Source: CBDFKJ01 sp965248805 (GTDB lineage: Bacteria; Pseudomonadota; Alphaproteobacteria; UBA6615). Taken from it: a DNA stretch of 64,000 nucleotides. The first letter of the stretch is position 1, and each line of letters opens with the position of its first letter. Under the pieces are notes generated by a model that worked only from the letters and a program-made list of their open reading frames with translations, made no database searches and was not told the origin of the DNA. Positions 34,764 through 44,279 of this stretch are shown piece after piece. The translations under genes were made by a program, and so were the position numbers. The stretch spans positions 620,001 to 684,000 of the forward strand of contig CBDFKJ010000009.1 in NCBI GenBank assembly GCA_965248805.1. The letters are read 5' to 3'.

Positions 34764-35609
34764 TCAACGACGCAGTGAGACGCCGGCTGAGTCTGCGCCG
34801 CCTTTGGCCGCGCTCTGAGGAGGGGTCGCCTGTCGGGCTCTGGCGAGGTACTCGCGGTAAGTATCCATCCAGTCGTCGCCGGAGCGCGCGGTGAAGTATC
34901 CGCCACGGGGCTCACGGAATCGATCGGATGCACCGGCGGCAGGCGGCGCCGCGCCATCCCGCTCGAGCGCGCGTGCCGCGTTAAGCAGCTCCCTGCGAAC
35001 GCGCGTAACCATGATGTCGCTCGGCGCCAGCCTCTCCAGCGTGCGGTCGACAATCGATGACATGCTTTCCGTTATGGCTTGGTCTTGGGTGTGGATACCC
35101 TCGATCCCAGTATAGCTTGCCGTGCGCTGAACCTCTCGATCAATCAGGTAATCGTTCGCTGCGGTTTCGATCAAGCGAAATCGCCCATACCAGTCCGTGG
35201 AGTTGGGCTGGCGATTTTCCACCAACGACGTACCGTCGATTGTGCGCTGGCTCTCGTTGCCCGGAATCGCGTTACGGTGCGCGATAGAGACAAACATCGT
35301 GTGGTGGTCGTCCATAGGGACCCAGGCGCGTGCCAGAATGTTTTGCTCGATCGCACAAATGGTCGCCATGACCCAAAACGGAAAGAGAAAGTGGGCAATC
35401 CGCCAGTAGGTGCCGCCATCCTCGGCCGGCCGATGGACGCCGTAGGTTACGCCGAAATCGGTAACCGCCAGTTCGTACTCGGGCGCGCGGTTCGCCACCA
35501 AATTTCGCCGACCCGTTGCATCTGTGATGCTACCGCGAGCTGCGCCGCCGAAACGCAAGAACCCGATATGGGAGGAATCGAGGTCACCCTCCATAGCCTG
35601 TAGCCAATT

Positions 35610-36900
35610 GGAGACCTCTAACAACCGGCCGATTTGGCGCGGATAAGGGTGTCCTGTTGGCCGATCCGTGCGGCGGGTGGATTTGACGGCGTTATTCGTC
35701 CGCGGTTTCGTTCTCAGCGGGGTGTTTTTTGGTCATACGGGCGGACTCATGCCATGGCGGCCCTGCGCTCATGGAAGATCAGACGCTGGAAATTATAGGC
35801 GAGGTTGGCGAGGCCTATCTTGGTCTCGGCCCGCTTGAGCCCGATGGTCCGGACGAACAGGCTCATGCGATCCTTCTGCTGGGCGAAGACATGCTCGACG
35901 CGTGCACGGACCGCTGACTTGCGGGCATTGGCCCGGGCGGTCGCCTTGGGCATGGCCCGGCCCGGCGGCTTCTTGCGGTGGATGTGGGAGATCCGACCCT
36001 TGCCCGCCAGCCACGCCTCGTTCGCCTTCGAGCGATAGGCGCTGTCAGCCCACACGCCGGCGGCCAGATTGTCGCCGGTGACGAGATGACGCAACATCTT
36101 GCCGTCATGGCGGGCGGCATCGGTCACCGCCGAGCCGCGGATGAAGCCGTAGGCCCGATCGATGACGACATGATTCTTGTAGCCGAACACCGGGATCGCG
36201 ATGTCGGGCACGCGCCGTTGCGCCCCGGCGGGGTTCTTGCGCCTTCCGGTCTTCACCGTCCACCGCGCGTCTGTGTCCTTCTGCGCCGCCTTGGCCGGCT
36301 GATCGGGCCAGATCTCGGACGCGCTCTTGCCCGCCTTGATCGCCCGCTTCTCGTCATCGCGGTGGCGCTGCTTGGGCGCCGATACCAGGGTCGCATCGAC
36401 GATCTGCCCGCCCATCGCCAGATAGCCGCACCGGCGCAGCTCGCCATCGAAGGCGGCAAACAGCTCATCCATCGCCCCGGCCCGGACCAGACGCTCGCGA
36501 AAGGTCCAGATGGTGTTCCGGTCCGGCGTCGGCGCTCCGAGATCGAAGCCCAGGAAGCGAAGCCAACTCAAGCGGTCGCGGATCAGAAACTCCATCCGCT
36601 CGTCGCTCACCGTGTGCCGCGCGGCCAGGACCAGAACCTTGAACATCGCCACCGCATCGTAGGCCGGGCGGCCGCCTCTCGATCCGTCCGAATAGCCCAG
36701 CGCCGCCTCAAGCGGTGCGCGGAAAATCTCGAAATCGACAACCTTCGCCAGCACCTCCAACGGATCGCCAGTCGCCGAAAGCTTGCGCAAATGATCCGGT
36801 AAGCCGAACAGGCCAGTCTGCCTCATCAATACCCCCCTCGAATCGAACCGCCGCAGAGAATCACAACAAGGCAAAATTGGCGAGGTAAATAGAGGCGTCC
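35610..36900 (-). mobile_element. IS5-family element, copy 3, complete (1291 bp)
   Basis: GGAGACCTCTA at 35610 and, reversed, GGACGCCTCTA at 36900; AATT duplicated at 35606-35609 and 36901-36904. Inserted in the Rieske gene. Confidence 0.93.
35747..36826 (-). CDS. IS5-family transposase, intact copy
   Basis: Start MRQTGLFGLPDHLRKLSATG at 36826; an in-frame upstream extension of about 96 residues is only the interrupted Rieske gene running through. The same DDE pattern as 19119-20198, with a few substitutions (for example FEIFRAP for FKIFRAP, AMFKVLVLAARHTV). Full length. Confidence 0.92.
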   Translation of the reverse strand: MRQTGLFGLPDHLRKLSATGDPLEVLAKVVDFEIFRAPLEAALGYSDGSRGGRPAYDAVAMFKVLVLAARHTVSDERMEFLIRDRLSWLRFLGFDLGAPTPDRNTIWTFRERLVRAGAMDELFAAFDGELRRCGYLAMGGQIVDATLVSAPKQRHRDDEKRAIKAGKSASEIWPDQPAKAAQKDTDARWTVKTGRRKNPAGAQRRVPDIAIPVFGYKNHVVIDRAYGFIRGSAVTDAARHDGKMLRHLVTGDNLAAGVWADSAYRSKANEAWLAGKGRISHIHRKKPPGRAMPKATARANARKSAVRARVEHVFAQQKDRMSLFVRTIGLKRAETKIGLANLAYNFQRLIFHERRAAMA

Positions 36901-37447
36901 AATTGCACTCGCGCTGGACGAAATGGAGCACTACATCCCGCTCCGGAAGGAGCGTCGCCTCGATTTCTGGTGCTTGGGGGGCTTTGCTTTGGTCGCCCAT
37001 GAAGACCCAAATCAATCCGTTGCGTTCGGCAACCTTGTATGATTGTGCCTTGACCTTGTGCTTGAAGTCGTGATGCGGCGGTACATTCGGCATATCGACG
37101 CAATTGCCGTCCACGTCGAATTTTCAGCCGTGATAGACGCAGCGTATTCCATTCTCCTCGTTGCGGCCGAAAAACAACGATGCGCACCGATGCGGACAGC
37201 GGTGATCCATGACACCGACCTGTCCTTCGGTGTCGCGAAACGCAACCAGCTTTTCCCCGAGCAGCATCAGACGTAACGGCGTTCCGTCGGCCGAAAGTTC
37301 AGAGGACTTGGCGGCCGGAAGCCAATACTGCCGCATCAATTGGCCCATGGGCGTGACGGAACCAACACGCGTTAGAATCGCATTTTTGCGCCGGGTCGTC
37401 ATAAGGCTCGTCCCGATTTCATCTGATGCCGGTCCACGAATTCCAGA

Positions 37448-38455
37448 TCATCTTTTGACATCGACGACTATGCGCCCGCGAACCCGTCCAGCAACGATGG
37501 CCTGGGCGAGTTCCGGCAGCTGGGCGAGACCGACGGTCTCGGTCATCGCCTCCAATCGGTCCAATGGCAGCTCGGTGGCGAGCCGGTCCCATGCCGCAAC
37601 GCGCCGTGGTTGCGCGCACATGACGGAGTCGATGCCGAGCAGGTTTACGCCGCGTAACAGAAATGGGATGACCGAGCCTGGGAAGTCGGCCGAGGCGGCA
37701 AGCCCAACCGCAGCGCAACTCGAGTGTCGGCGCAAGGTTGCCAGCAGATTGTGCAGGATCACGCCGCCGACCGTGTCGATGGCGCCATACCAGCGCTCCG
37801 AATCGAGTGGTCCCTTCATCGCTGCTTCGAGTTCACTTCGCGCGACGATGGTTGTGGCGCCCAACTCGGTCAGGTAGTCGCCCGCAGCCGCACGGCCGGT
37901 CGCGGCGGCAACGTCGTAACCAAGCGCAGACAATAGCGCGACGGCCACGCTGCCGACGCCGCCGGCCGCGCCGGTGACCAGCACCTCGTGACCGCTTTCT
38001 GGCGCGAGCCCATGCGCCTCCAGCGCCATCACGGCCAGCATCGCCGTCAGTCCCGCCGTTCCCAACGACATCGACCACCGCGTGGTCATGCCCTTCGGAC
38101 AGTGGACCAAGAAGTTGGCCGGTACGCGCGCGCGCTCGGCATAGCCCCCCCACCTCGCCTCGCCGACGCGCCAGCCGGTGAGGATGACTTGGTCGCCAGT
38201 CTTGAATTCGGGTGCGGCCGAATCGATGACCGTACCGGCGAAATCGACACCGGGGACGTGCGGATAGGTACGAACCAGGCCGCCTTGGCCGAGCAGAATA
38301 AGCCCATCCTTATAGTTCAGCGTCGAGTACTCGATATCGACCGTGACGTCGCCTTCGGGCAGCGCGCCTTCGTCGATTTCCTCGATCTTCGGAACCACAG
38401 CCCCGTCATGCTTATCGATGACGAGGGCCCTAAATTCTCGAGTGCCCATCTTCAT
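37448..38455 (-). CDS. acuI: AcuI-like acrylyl-CoA/quinone oxidoreductase (MDR family)
   Basis: 335 residues from ATG 38455 (ATG 38449 possible). Zinc-free medium-chain reductase: EYSTLNYKDGLILLGQGGLV, HVPGVDFAGTV, GWRVGEARWGGYAERA, the NADPH motif VLVTGAAGGVGSVAVALLSA, and the end VAGRVRGRIVVDV. YhdH/AcuI enzymes reduce acrylyl-CoA or related enoyl compounds. Upstream the frame is open and continuous with the ABC ATPase, with no stop between them, so the two are fused on paper; ribosome signals for a separate start are weak. It ends 45 bp before the Rieske gene. Confidence 0.85.
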   Translation of the reverse strand: MKMGTREFRALVIDKHDGAVVPKIEEIDEGALPEGDVTVDIEYSTLNYKDGLILLGQGGLVRTYPHVPGVDFAGTVIDSAAPEFKTGDQVILTGWRVGEARWGGYAERARVPANFLVHCPKGMTTRWSMSLGTAGLTAMLAVMALEAHGLAPESGHEVLVTGAAGGVGSVAVALLSALGYDVAAATGRAAAGDYLTELGATTIVARSELEAAMKGPLDSERWYGAIDTVGGVILHNLLATLRRHSSCAAVGLAASADFPGSVIPFLLRGVNLLGIDSVMCAQPRRVAAWDRLATELPLDRLEAMTETVGLAQLPELAQAIVAGRVRGRIVVDVKR

Positions 38456-39184
38456 CGCCGATCGCTGAGGTCCACGCGACTCCGGAACGACATGAACGCT
38501 CTCAGCCTGCCAGCACACGCGACACTGGCGCGCACCGATGATTTCGCGCGCGGCTGAGCCCTGTAGCTTTACCCGCAGCTCCTGCGATCCAATCCGGCCG
38601 AGCAGTAATACGCTGTCGCCATAGTTGATGGTCCCCTCAATCGCCATGTCGAATGCATTCGCAGCGGGCGATGGACTACCAGGTTCAACGATCCGAATTT
38701 CTTCTGCCCGAACCATGACATCAATCTGAGCGCCTGCGGGGAGTCCGTTGACGTGGCCGGCACGCAAGGTGCCCACCCCGTCGACGATTATTGTTCCTTG
38801 CGGTGAATCCGTTGTCACGCCCTTGAAAAAGTTGCTGACACCTAGAGATTCACCGACAAATCGCGTCGCTGGACGCTGGTAGATCTCCAGTGGGGGCCCA
38901 ATTTGCTCGATGCTACCCTGATTGTATACCGCGACCCTATCCGACATCGTCATCGCCTCGGTTTGATCGTGCGTGACGTAGATCGTTGTGATGCCGACTT
39001 CTCGCTGAATACGCTTGATCTCAAACTGCATCTGCTCGCGAAGGTTTTTATCGAGCGCCCCCAGCGGCTCGTCCAGCAGTAGCAAATCTGGCCCGAAGAC
39101 CAGAGCCCGCGCGAGCGCCACTCGCTGCTGCTGGCCGCCGGAAAGCTCCCTCGGATGCTCCAAGGCGTGCGCCTGAAGATCAAC
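38456..39184 (-). pseudogene. PotA-like ABC ATPase, C-terminal part
   Basis: Begins at the IS630 boundary with VDLQAHALEHPRELSGGQQQ (ABC signature LSGGQ), LLLLDEPLGALDKNLREQMQ (Walker B and D-loop), TIYVTHDQTEAMTMSDRVAV (H-loop), then a TOBE domain to about 38480. The N-terminal 40 residues are found on the other strand at 42575-42695; about 100 residues with the P-loop GCGKTT and Q-loop are missing altogether. Polyamine/spermidine-type importer ATPase by family. The C-terminal end is read through into the AcuI frame. Confidence 0.88.
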
Positions 39185-40266
39185 TAGTGGATTGATTCCA
39201 ACGTTTTGAACCCTCGGTTTCGGGCTGCGATGATGTCGTCGGGGTCGGCTTTCCATATGAATGGCTGTGGGTTGGCCGCATTGTATTCGCGGACGAAGCG
39301 GTTGATTGCGGCCTGGAGATCGACGACGGAATGGAAGACGCCGTGCTTGAGCCGCCGCCGGGTGAGTTTTGCGAAGAAGCCCTCGACGGCATTGAGCCAC
39401 GAGCAGGAGGTCGGTGTGAAGTGGAAAGTCCAGCGCGGATGGCGGGCGAGCCAGGCGCGGACCTTGTCCTTGTTGTGCGCCGCGTAGTTGTCGACGATCG
39501 CGTGGATGGCCTTGTCCGCCGGCACCGTGCGCTCGATGCGGTTGAGGAAGCGGATGAACTCCTGATGGCGGTGGCGCTGCATGTTCTGGCCGATCACCGT
39601 TCCGTCCAGAACGTTGAGCGCCGCAAACAGCGTGGTCGTGCCGTGCCGTTTGTAGTCATGGTGCCGGCGCGTCCCTTCTTCATCGGCAGACCGGCGGTCG
39701 AGCGCCTGGATCTGTGACTTCTCATCGATCGACAACACCACCGCATGGGCCGGCGGGTCGACATACAGGCCGACGATATCGGTGAGTTTCTCGGCGAAGG
39801 CAGGGTCGGTCGACAGCTTGAAGTTGCGCCAGCGGTGCGGGCTGAGACCGTGAGCCTTCCAGATCGCCTGCACCGTCGAGGCGGCAATACCGGCCGCCCT
39901 GGCGATCGCGCGCAACGTCCAGTGGGTCGCCTCAAACGGCGGCGGTTGCTGCGTCAGGCGCACGATCTCGGCGACACGATCGAGCGGGACCGGCGCCTTG
40001 CCGGGCGGACGGGACTTGTCGCGAAGCAGGCCGCCGACACCCTCGTGCCTGAACCGCTCTTGCCAGCGCCACACGCAGGTCTTGGACTTGCCGGTCTCGG
40101 TCATGATCGCCGAGGTGCCCAGACCCTCGCCGCTGAGAAGGACAATATGTGCCCGCCAGACGTGTTTCTGCGGGCTCTTGGGATCCGCGACGACCGCGCG
40201 CAATCGCTGACGGTCGCCGGCGGATAGGGTGAAGGAGATTCCACTGCGCATGCGCCAGATTCGCAT
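39184..40266 (-). CDS. IS630 transposase, copy A
   Basis: 360 residues. HTH_29/32-type DNA-binding half (SGEGLGTSAIMTETGKSKTC, VWRWQERFRHEGVGGLLRDK) and DDE_3 core: AVVLSIDEKSQIQALDRRSA, AIHAIVDNYAAHNKDKVRAW, TSCSWLNAVEGFFAKLTRRR. The stop codon TAG lies outside the inverted repeat; it is made by the target TA plus the following G. Intact. Confidence 0.93.
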   Translation of the reverse strand: MRIWRMRSGISFTLSAGDRQRLRAVVADPKSPQKHVWRAHIVLLSGEGLGTSAIMTETGKSKTCVWRWQERFRHEGVGGLLRDKSRPPGKAPVPLDRVAEIVRLTQQPPPFEATHWTLRAIARAAGIAASTVQAIWKAHGLSPHRWRNFKLSTDPAFAEKLTDIVGLYVDPPAHAVVLSIDEKSQIQALDRRSADEEGTRRHHDYKRHGTTTLFAALNVLDGTVIGQNMQRHRHQEFIRFLNRIERTVPADKAIHAIVDNYAAHNKDKVRAWLARHPRWTFHFTPTSCSWLNAVEGFFAKLTRRRLKHGVFHSVVDLQAAINRFVREYNAANPQPFIWKADPDDIIAARNRGFKTLESIH

Positions 40267-40320
40267 AACACAGCAAAATACGGAATCCCAATTCGGACTC
40301 TTTCATTCCGATCAATCCAC
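39187..40320 (-). mobile_element. IS630-family element, copy A (1134 bp)
   Basis: Ends GTGGATTGAT... and its inverse, flanked by TA at 39185-39186 and 40321-40322, with C and G outside them. Left flank is the ABC ATPase 3' part, right flank the permease-1 3' part: two different genes, so this copy is a recombination product. Confidence 0.93.
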
Positions 40321-40322
40321 TA

Positions 40323-40834
40323 GTTTCCTCGTGCGCGCATTTACCTGGCTAGTCATCCTTGGAAAATTCGGTCCGGTGAGCGCGGCGATGCGCTGGACCG
40401 GGATAGAGTCGCCGCCGCAAATGTTGTTCAACACCTTCAGCTCAACGCTCGGCCTCGTGCACGCGCTGACACCGTATATGGTGCTCATTATATATGCGGT
40501 CATGCGGCGCATCGATCCCGACCATCTGCGCGCCGCCGCCAGCCTCGGTGCCAGTCCGCTTCGGGCCTTTGTCCACGTCTACTTCCCGCTCAGCTTGGCC
40601 GGCGTGATCAATGGCTGCACGCTGGTTTTCATCGTCACGCTCGGATTCTATGTCACGCCGGTTTTGCTCGGCGGACCCAGCGACCAAATGATCGCCGGCT
40701 TCATCGGTACGCAGATTCAGGAGCTGTTGGAATGGGGCGTGGCATCTGCGATTGCGACCGTGCTGCTGGTCACCGCGCTTGGCGTGTTGGCCATCTACAA
40801 CAGGTTCGGCGGCCTTGACCGCCTGTGGGGTTGA
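40323..40834 (+). pseudogene. PotB-like ABC permease, C-terminal part (inverted segment)
   Basis: From the IS630 boundary: FLVRAFTWLVILGKFGPVS, LGLVHALTPYMVLIIYAVMR, then the EAA loop AAASLGASPLRAFVHVYFPL and membrane segments to DRLWG. Its N-terminal half is on the opposite strand at 43830-44202; joining at the shared TA gives GFWTSFLVRAFTW in frame. Followed 7 bp later by the second permease. Confidence 0.9.
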
Positions 40835-40841
40835 ACGGCAC

Positions 40842-42529
40842 ATGCGACTGTTATCTGTTCTCTCCGCAATCATCGCACTGTTCATCGTTGCGCCGCCGTC
40901 CATCATCGTGGCGCTTTCATTCAGTGACGCGCCGTCGTTCAAGTTCCCGCCGGATGGCTACGGACTCGGCTTTTATGCCGAGTATTTTTCTGACAGGAAC
41001 TGGCTAGTGGAGGGATCGGAACGAAAGAGTCCGAATTGGGGTTCCGTATTTTGCTGTGGTATGCGCCCGGCAAGGCGCCGGTCCCGCTCGATCGTGTCGC
41101 CGAGATCGTGCGCCTGACGCAGCAACCGCCGCCGTTTGAGGCGACCCACTGGACGTTGCGCGCGATGGCCAGGGCGGCCGATATTGCCGCCTCGACGGTG
41201 CAGGCGATCTGGAAGGCTCACGGTCTCAGCCCGCACCGCTGGCGCAACTTCAAGCTGTCGACCGACCCTGCCTTCGCCGAGAAACTCACCGATATCGTCG
41301 GCCTGTATGTCGACCCGCCGGCCCATGCGGTGGTGTTGTCGATCGATGAGAAGTCACAGATCCAGGCGCTCGACCGCCGGTCTGCCGATGAAGAAGGGAC
41401 GCGCCGGCACCATGACCCATGACTACAAACGGCACGGCACGACCACGCTGTTTGCGGCGCTCAACGTTCTGGACGGAACGGTGATCGGCCAGAACATGCA
41501 GCGCCACCGCCATCAGGAGTTCATCCGCTTCCTCAACCGCATCGAGCGCACGGTGCCGGCGGACAAGGCCATCCACGCGATCGTCGACAACTACGCGGCG
41601 CACAACAAGGACAAGGTCCGCGCCTGGCTCGCCCGCCATCCGCGCTGGACTTTCCACTTCACACCGACCTCCTGCTCGTGGCTCAATGCCGTCGAGGGCT
41701 TCTTCGCAAAACTCACCCGGCGGCGGCTCAAGCACGGCGTCTTCCATTCCGTCGTCGATCTCCAGGCCGCAATCAACCGCTTCGTCCGCGAATACAATGC
41801 GGCCAACCCACAGCCATTCATATCGAAAGCCGACCCCGACGACATCATCGCAGCCCGAAACCGAGGGTTCCAAACGTTGGAATCAATCCACTAGTGCCGA
41901 CCGCCAATAGCGTCATCATAGCATTCTTCGCAACCGGGCTGACGATGCTGATCACCATTACAGCGACGTTTAGGCTCGTACGCTATCGCTTCGGCGGAAG
42001 ATCCTTGCTGACGGCGCTCATGATGACGCCGATGATGGTGCCGCATATCATCATGGCGTTGGCCTACTATCGTTTTTTTGCGCCGTTGCACCTGCTCGGC
42101 ACCCATGCGGGAGTCGTCGTGGCGCACACCTGCTTCAACGTGCCGTTCGCGTTCCTGATCATATCAGCCGCCCTCAAAGGCTTTGATCGCAACCTGGAAA
42201 GGGCCGCGATGAGCGCGGGCGCAAGTCCCGTACGCACGTTCCTTTATGTAATGCTACCGGTGCTGAGACCGGCTTTCCTTATTGCAGCGGTATTCTCCTT
42301 CGTTCACTCTTTCGACGAGGCAACGGTTGCCATTTTCATTTCCGGGCGAGTTGCGCAAACATTGCCGCGAAAAATGTTATCGAGCATTCGCATGGACGCC
42401 GATCCGGTCATCGCGGTCGTTTCAACGCTCCGCTTTGCGCTCGTTTTGCTGGCGATATTGGTCTCGGTGTTCTGGCGCGGGTTGCCGCAATGGGCGCCGC
42501 AGGCCGGCGTCGGCCGCGGCGCGAGGTAG
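40842..42529 (+). pseudogene. PotC-like ABC permease split by IS630 copy B
   Basis: The first part MRLLSVLSAIIALFIVAPPS ... YFSDRNW ends at 41006; the second starts at 41892 with VPTANSVIIAFFATGLTMLI. Removing the element restores NWLVPTANS in frame. EAA loop ERAAMSAGASPVRTFLYVML and a final membrane helix are present; total about 267 residues, normal for PotC. The stop is followed by the ATPase N-terminal part at 42575. Confidence 0.92.
41007..41891 (+). mobile_element. IS630 copy B, internally deleted
   Basis: Both ends present (left end altered to GTGGAGGGATCGG). 256 bp corresponding to 42755-43010 of copy D are missing, removing the transposase start and DNA-binding domain, and a 7-bp duplication (ATGACCC) near 41415 shifts the frame. 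Non-autonomous. Confidence 0.92.
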
Positions 42530-42574
42530 CGTCGGCTTGGAGCGGGAGCGGTGCGAGGTCGAACTGGGTGATGC

Positions 42575-42695
42575 ATGGTTGAGTCATATCTCAGCCTGAG
42601 TAACCTCTCGAAGTCTTACGATGGCCGGGCTCTGGCGATCGAGGGCATCTCCATGAGTATCGCGCGCGGCGAATTCGTGACGCTGCTTGGACCTA
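42575..42695 (+). pseudogene. PotA-like ABC ATPase, N-terminal part
   Basis: ATG 42575: VESYLSLSNLSKSYDGRALA, then ISMSIARGEFVTLLGPS, ending exactly where the P-loop should begin. It is interrupted by IS630 copy D. The C-terminal part lies at 38456-39184 on the minus strand. Confidence 0.88.
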
Positions 42696-43829
42696 GTGGA
42701 TTGATCGGAATGAAAGAGTCCGAATTGGGATTCCGTATTTTGCTGTGGTATGCGAATCTGGCGCATGCGCAGTGGAGTCTCCTTCACCCTATCCGCCGGC
42801 GACCGTCAGCGATTGCGCGCGGTCGTCGCGGATCCCAAGAGCCCGCAGAAACACGTCTGGCGGGCACATATTGTCCTTCTCAGCGGCGAGGGTCTGGGCA
42901 CCTCGGCGATCATGACCGAGACCGGCAAGTCCAAGACCTGCGTGTGGCGCTGGCAAGAGCGGTTCATGCACGAGGGTGTCGGCGGCCTGCTTCGCGACAA
43001 GTCCCGTCCGCCCGGCAAGGCGCCGGTCCCGCTCGATCGTGTCGCCGAGATCGTGCGCCTGACGCAGCAACCGCCGCCGTTTGAGGCGACCCACTGGACG
43101 TTGCGCGCGATCGCCAGGGCGGCCGGTATTGCCGCCTCGACGGTGCAGGCGATCTGGAAGGCTCACGGTCTCAGCCCGCACCGCTGGCGCAACTTCAAGC
43201 TGTCGACCGACCCTGCCTTCGCCGAGAAACTCACCGATATCGTCGGCCTGTATGTCGACCCGCCGGCCCATGCGGTGGTGTTGTCGATCGATGAGAAGTC
43301 ACAGATCCAGGCGCTCGACCGCCGGTCTGCCGATGAAGAAGGGACGCGCCGGCACCATGACTACAAACGGCACGGCACGACCACGCTGTTTGCGGCGCTC
43401 AACGTTCTGGACGGAACGGTGATCGGCCAGAACATGCAGCGCCACCGCCATCAGGAGTTCATCCGCTTCCTCAACCGCATCGAGCGCACGGTGCCGGCGG
43501 ACAAGGCCATCCACGCGATCGTCGACAACTACGCGGCGCACAACAAGGACAAGGTCCGCGCCTGGCTCGCCCGCCATCCGCGCTGGACTTTCCACTTCAC
43601 ACCGACCTCCTGCTCGTGGCTCAATGCCGTCGAGGGCTTCTTCGCAAAACTCACCCGGCGGCGGCTCAAGCACGGCGTCTTCCATTCCGTCGTCGATCTC
43701 CAGGCCGCAATCAACCGCTTCGTCCGCGAATACAATGCGGCCAACCCACAGCCATTCATATGGAAAGCCGACCCCGACGACATCATCGCAGCCCGAAACC
43801 GAGGGTTCAAAACGTTGGAATCAATCCAC
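42696..43829 (+). mobile_element. IS630-family element, copy D (1134 bp)
   Basis: TA at 42694-42695 and 43830-43831. Its flanks belong to the ABC ATPase 5' part and the permease-1 5' part. It pairs with copy A as the second recombination partner; both share WKADPDD and GFKTLESIH endings, distinct from copies B, E and F. Confidence 0.93.
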
Positions 43830-43832
43830 TAG
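42750..43832 (+). CDS. IS630 transposase, copy D
   Basis: 360 residues, differing from copy A at few positions (SGVSFT for SGISFT, RFMHEG for RFRHEG). Complete DDE_3 core with SIDEKSQ, VDNYAAHN and WLNAVEGFF. Stop TAG again formed with the target. Confidence 0.93.
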   Translation: MRIWRMRSGVSFTLSAGDRQRLRAVVADPKSPQKHVWRAHIVLLSGEGLGTSAIMTETGKSKTCVWRWQERFMHEGVGGLLRDKSRPPGKAPVPLDRVAEIVRLTQQPPPFEATHWTLRAIARAAGIAASTVQAIWKAHGLSPHRWRNFKLSTDPAFAEKLTDIVGLYVDPPAHAVVLSIDEKSQIQALDRRSADEEGTRRHHDYKRHGTTTLFAALNVLDGTVIGQNMQRHRHQEFIRFLNRIERTVPADKAIHAIVDNYAAHNKDKVRAWLARHPRWTFHFTPTSCSWLNAVEGFFAKLTRRRLKHGVFHSVVDLQAAINRFVREYNAANPQPFIWKADPDDIIAARNRGFKTLESIH

Positions 43833-44202
43833 TCCAGAAGCCGACAGTCACCAGTGCAATCAGCGCAGTGCCTAGCGCGCCGCCCACACGGGCGGCCACA
43901 AAGGCGATGGGGTAGGAAATCACCAGCGTGAGTATGGTCACGACGAACGCTGTCGAGTACGTACGCCATAGGATCCGCGTGTAGAATGGGGTCTCGAAGA
44001 ATTCCACGAAGTTCTGCAGACCGACCGTGGGCTCGGTTACGCTCAGCAACAGTATGGCGGCGAGAGGATATATGAACACGGCCAGCAGGAAGACTGCCGC
44101 CGGCAACACGAGCAGCAATCCATTCAAATTGTGAGAGAAGTGGACCCGCCGTCCGCGAGCGGGAAATCGTGTTTCCGCGAGCGAATTCGCGGCAGTGCTC
44201 AC
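43830..44202 (-). pseudogene. PotB-like ABC permease, N-terminal part
   Basis: ATG 44202: a basic N-terminus, the first membrane helix LLLVLPAAVFLLAVFIYPLA, periplasmic loop EFFETPFYTRILWRTYST, then LVISYPIAFVAARVGGALG and VTVGFWTS at the IS630 boundary. The other half is at 40323-40834. No solute-binding-protein gene is found upstream; a P-type ATPase fragment lies there instead. Confidence 0.9.
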
Positions 44203-44279
44203 TCAGCTATTCCCGCACACAAGTGCCGCGATCCGCGCGAGCCGATGCTCGCGCAACGCCACGGCCCAGACAGACGATC

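Larger units (their letters stand above)
34764..37402 (-). pseudogene. Rieske-type aromatic oxygenase alpha subunit, IS5-split with nonsense codon
   Basis: The N-terminal part (37402-36901) has GQLMRQYWLPAAKSSEL and the Rieske cluster ligands DHRCPHRCASLFFGR and RCVYHG, then TGA where the family has Trp, then KFDVDGNCVDMPN. IS5 copy 3 follows codons ECNW. The second part (35609-34764) resumes LQAMEGDLDSSHIGFLRFGG, with WRIAHFLFPFWVMATI and the iron-site stretch AWVPMDDHHTMFV. Removing IS5 and one AATT gives a continuous phthalate-dioxygenase-like subunit of about 445 residues. It is the last gene of the ABC transporter/AcuI operon. Two independent lesions. Confidence 0.88.

Noticed and set aside
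37110..37130. Selenocysteine or programmed read-through at TGA in the Rieske gene
   Set aside because: The position is Trp in the family, not Cys, and the gene is also split by IS5; simple nonsense mutation is enough.
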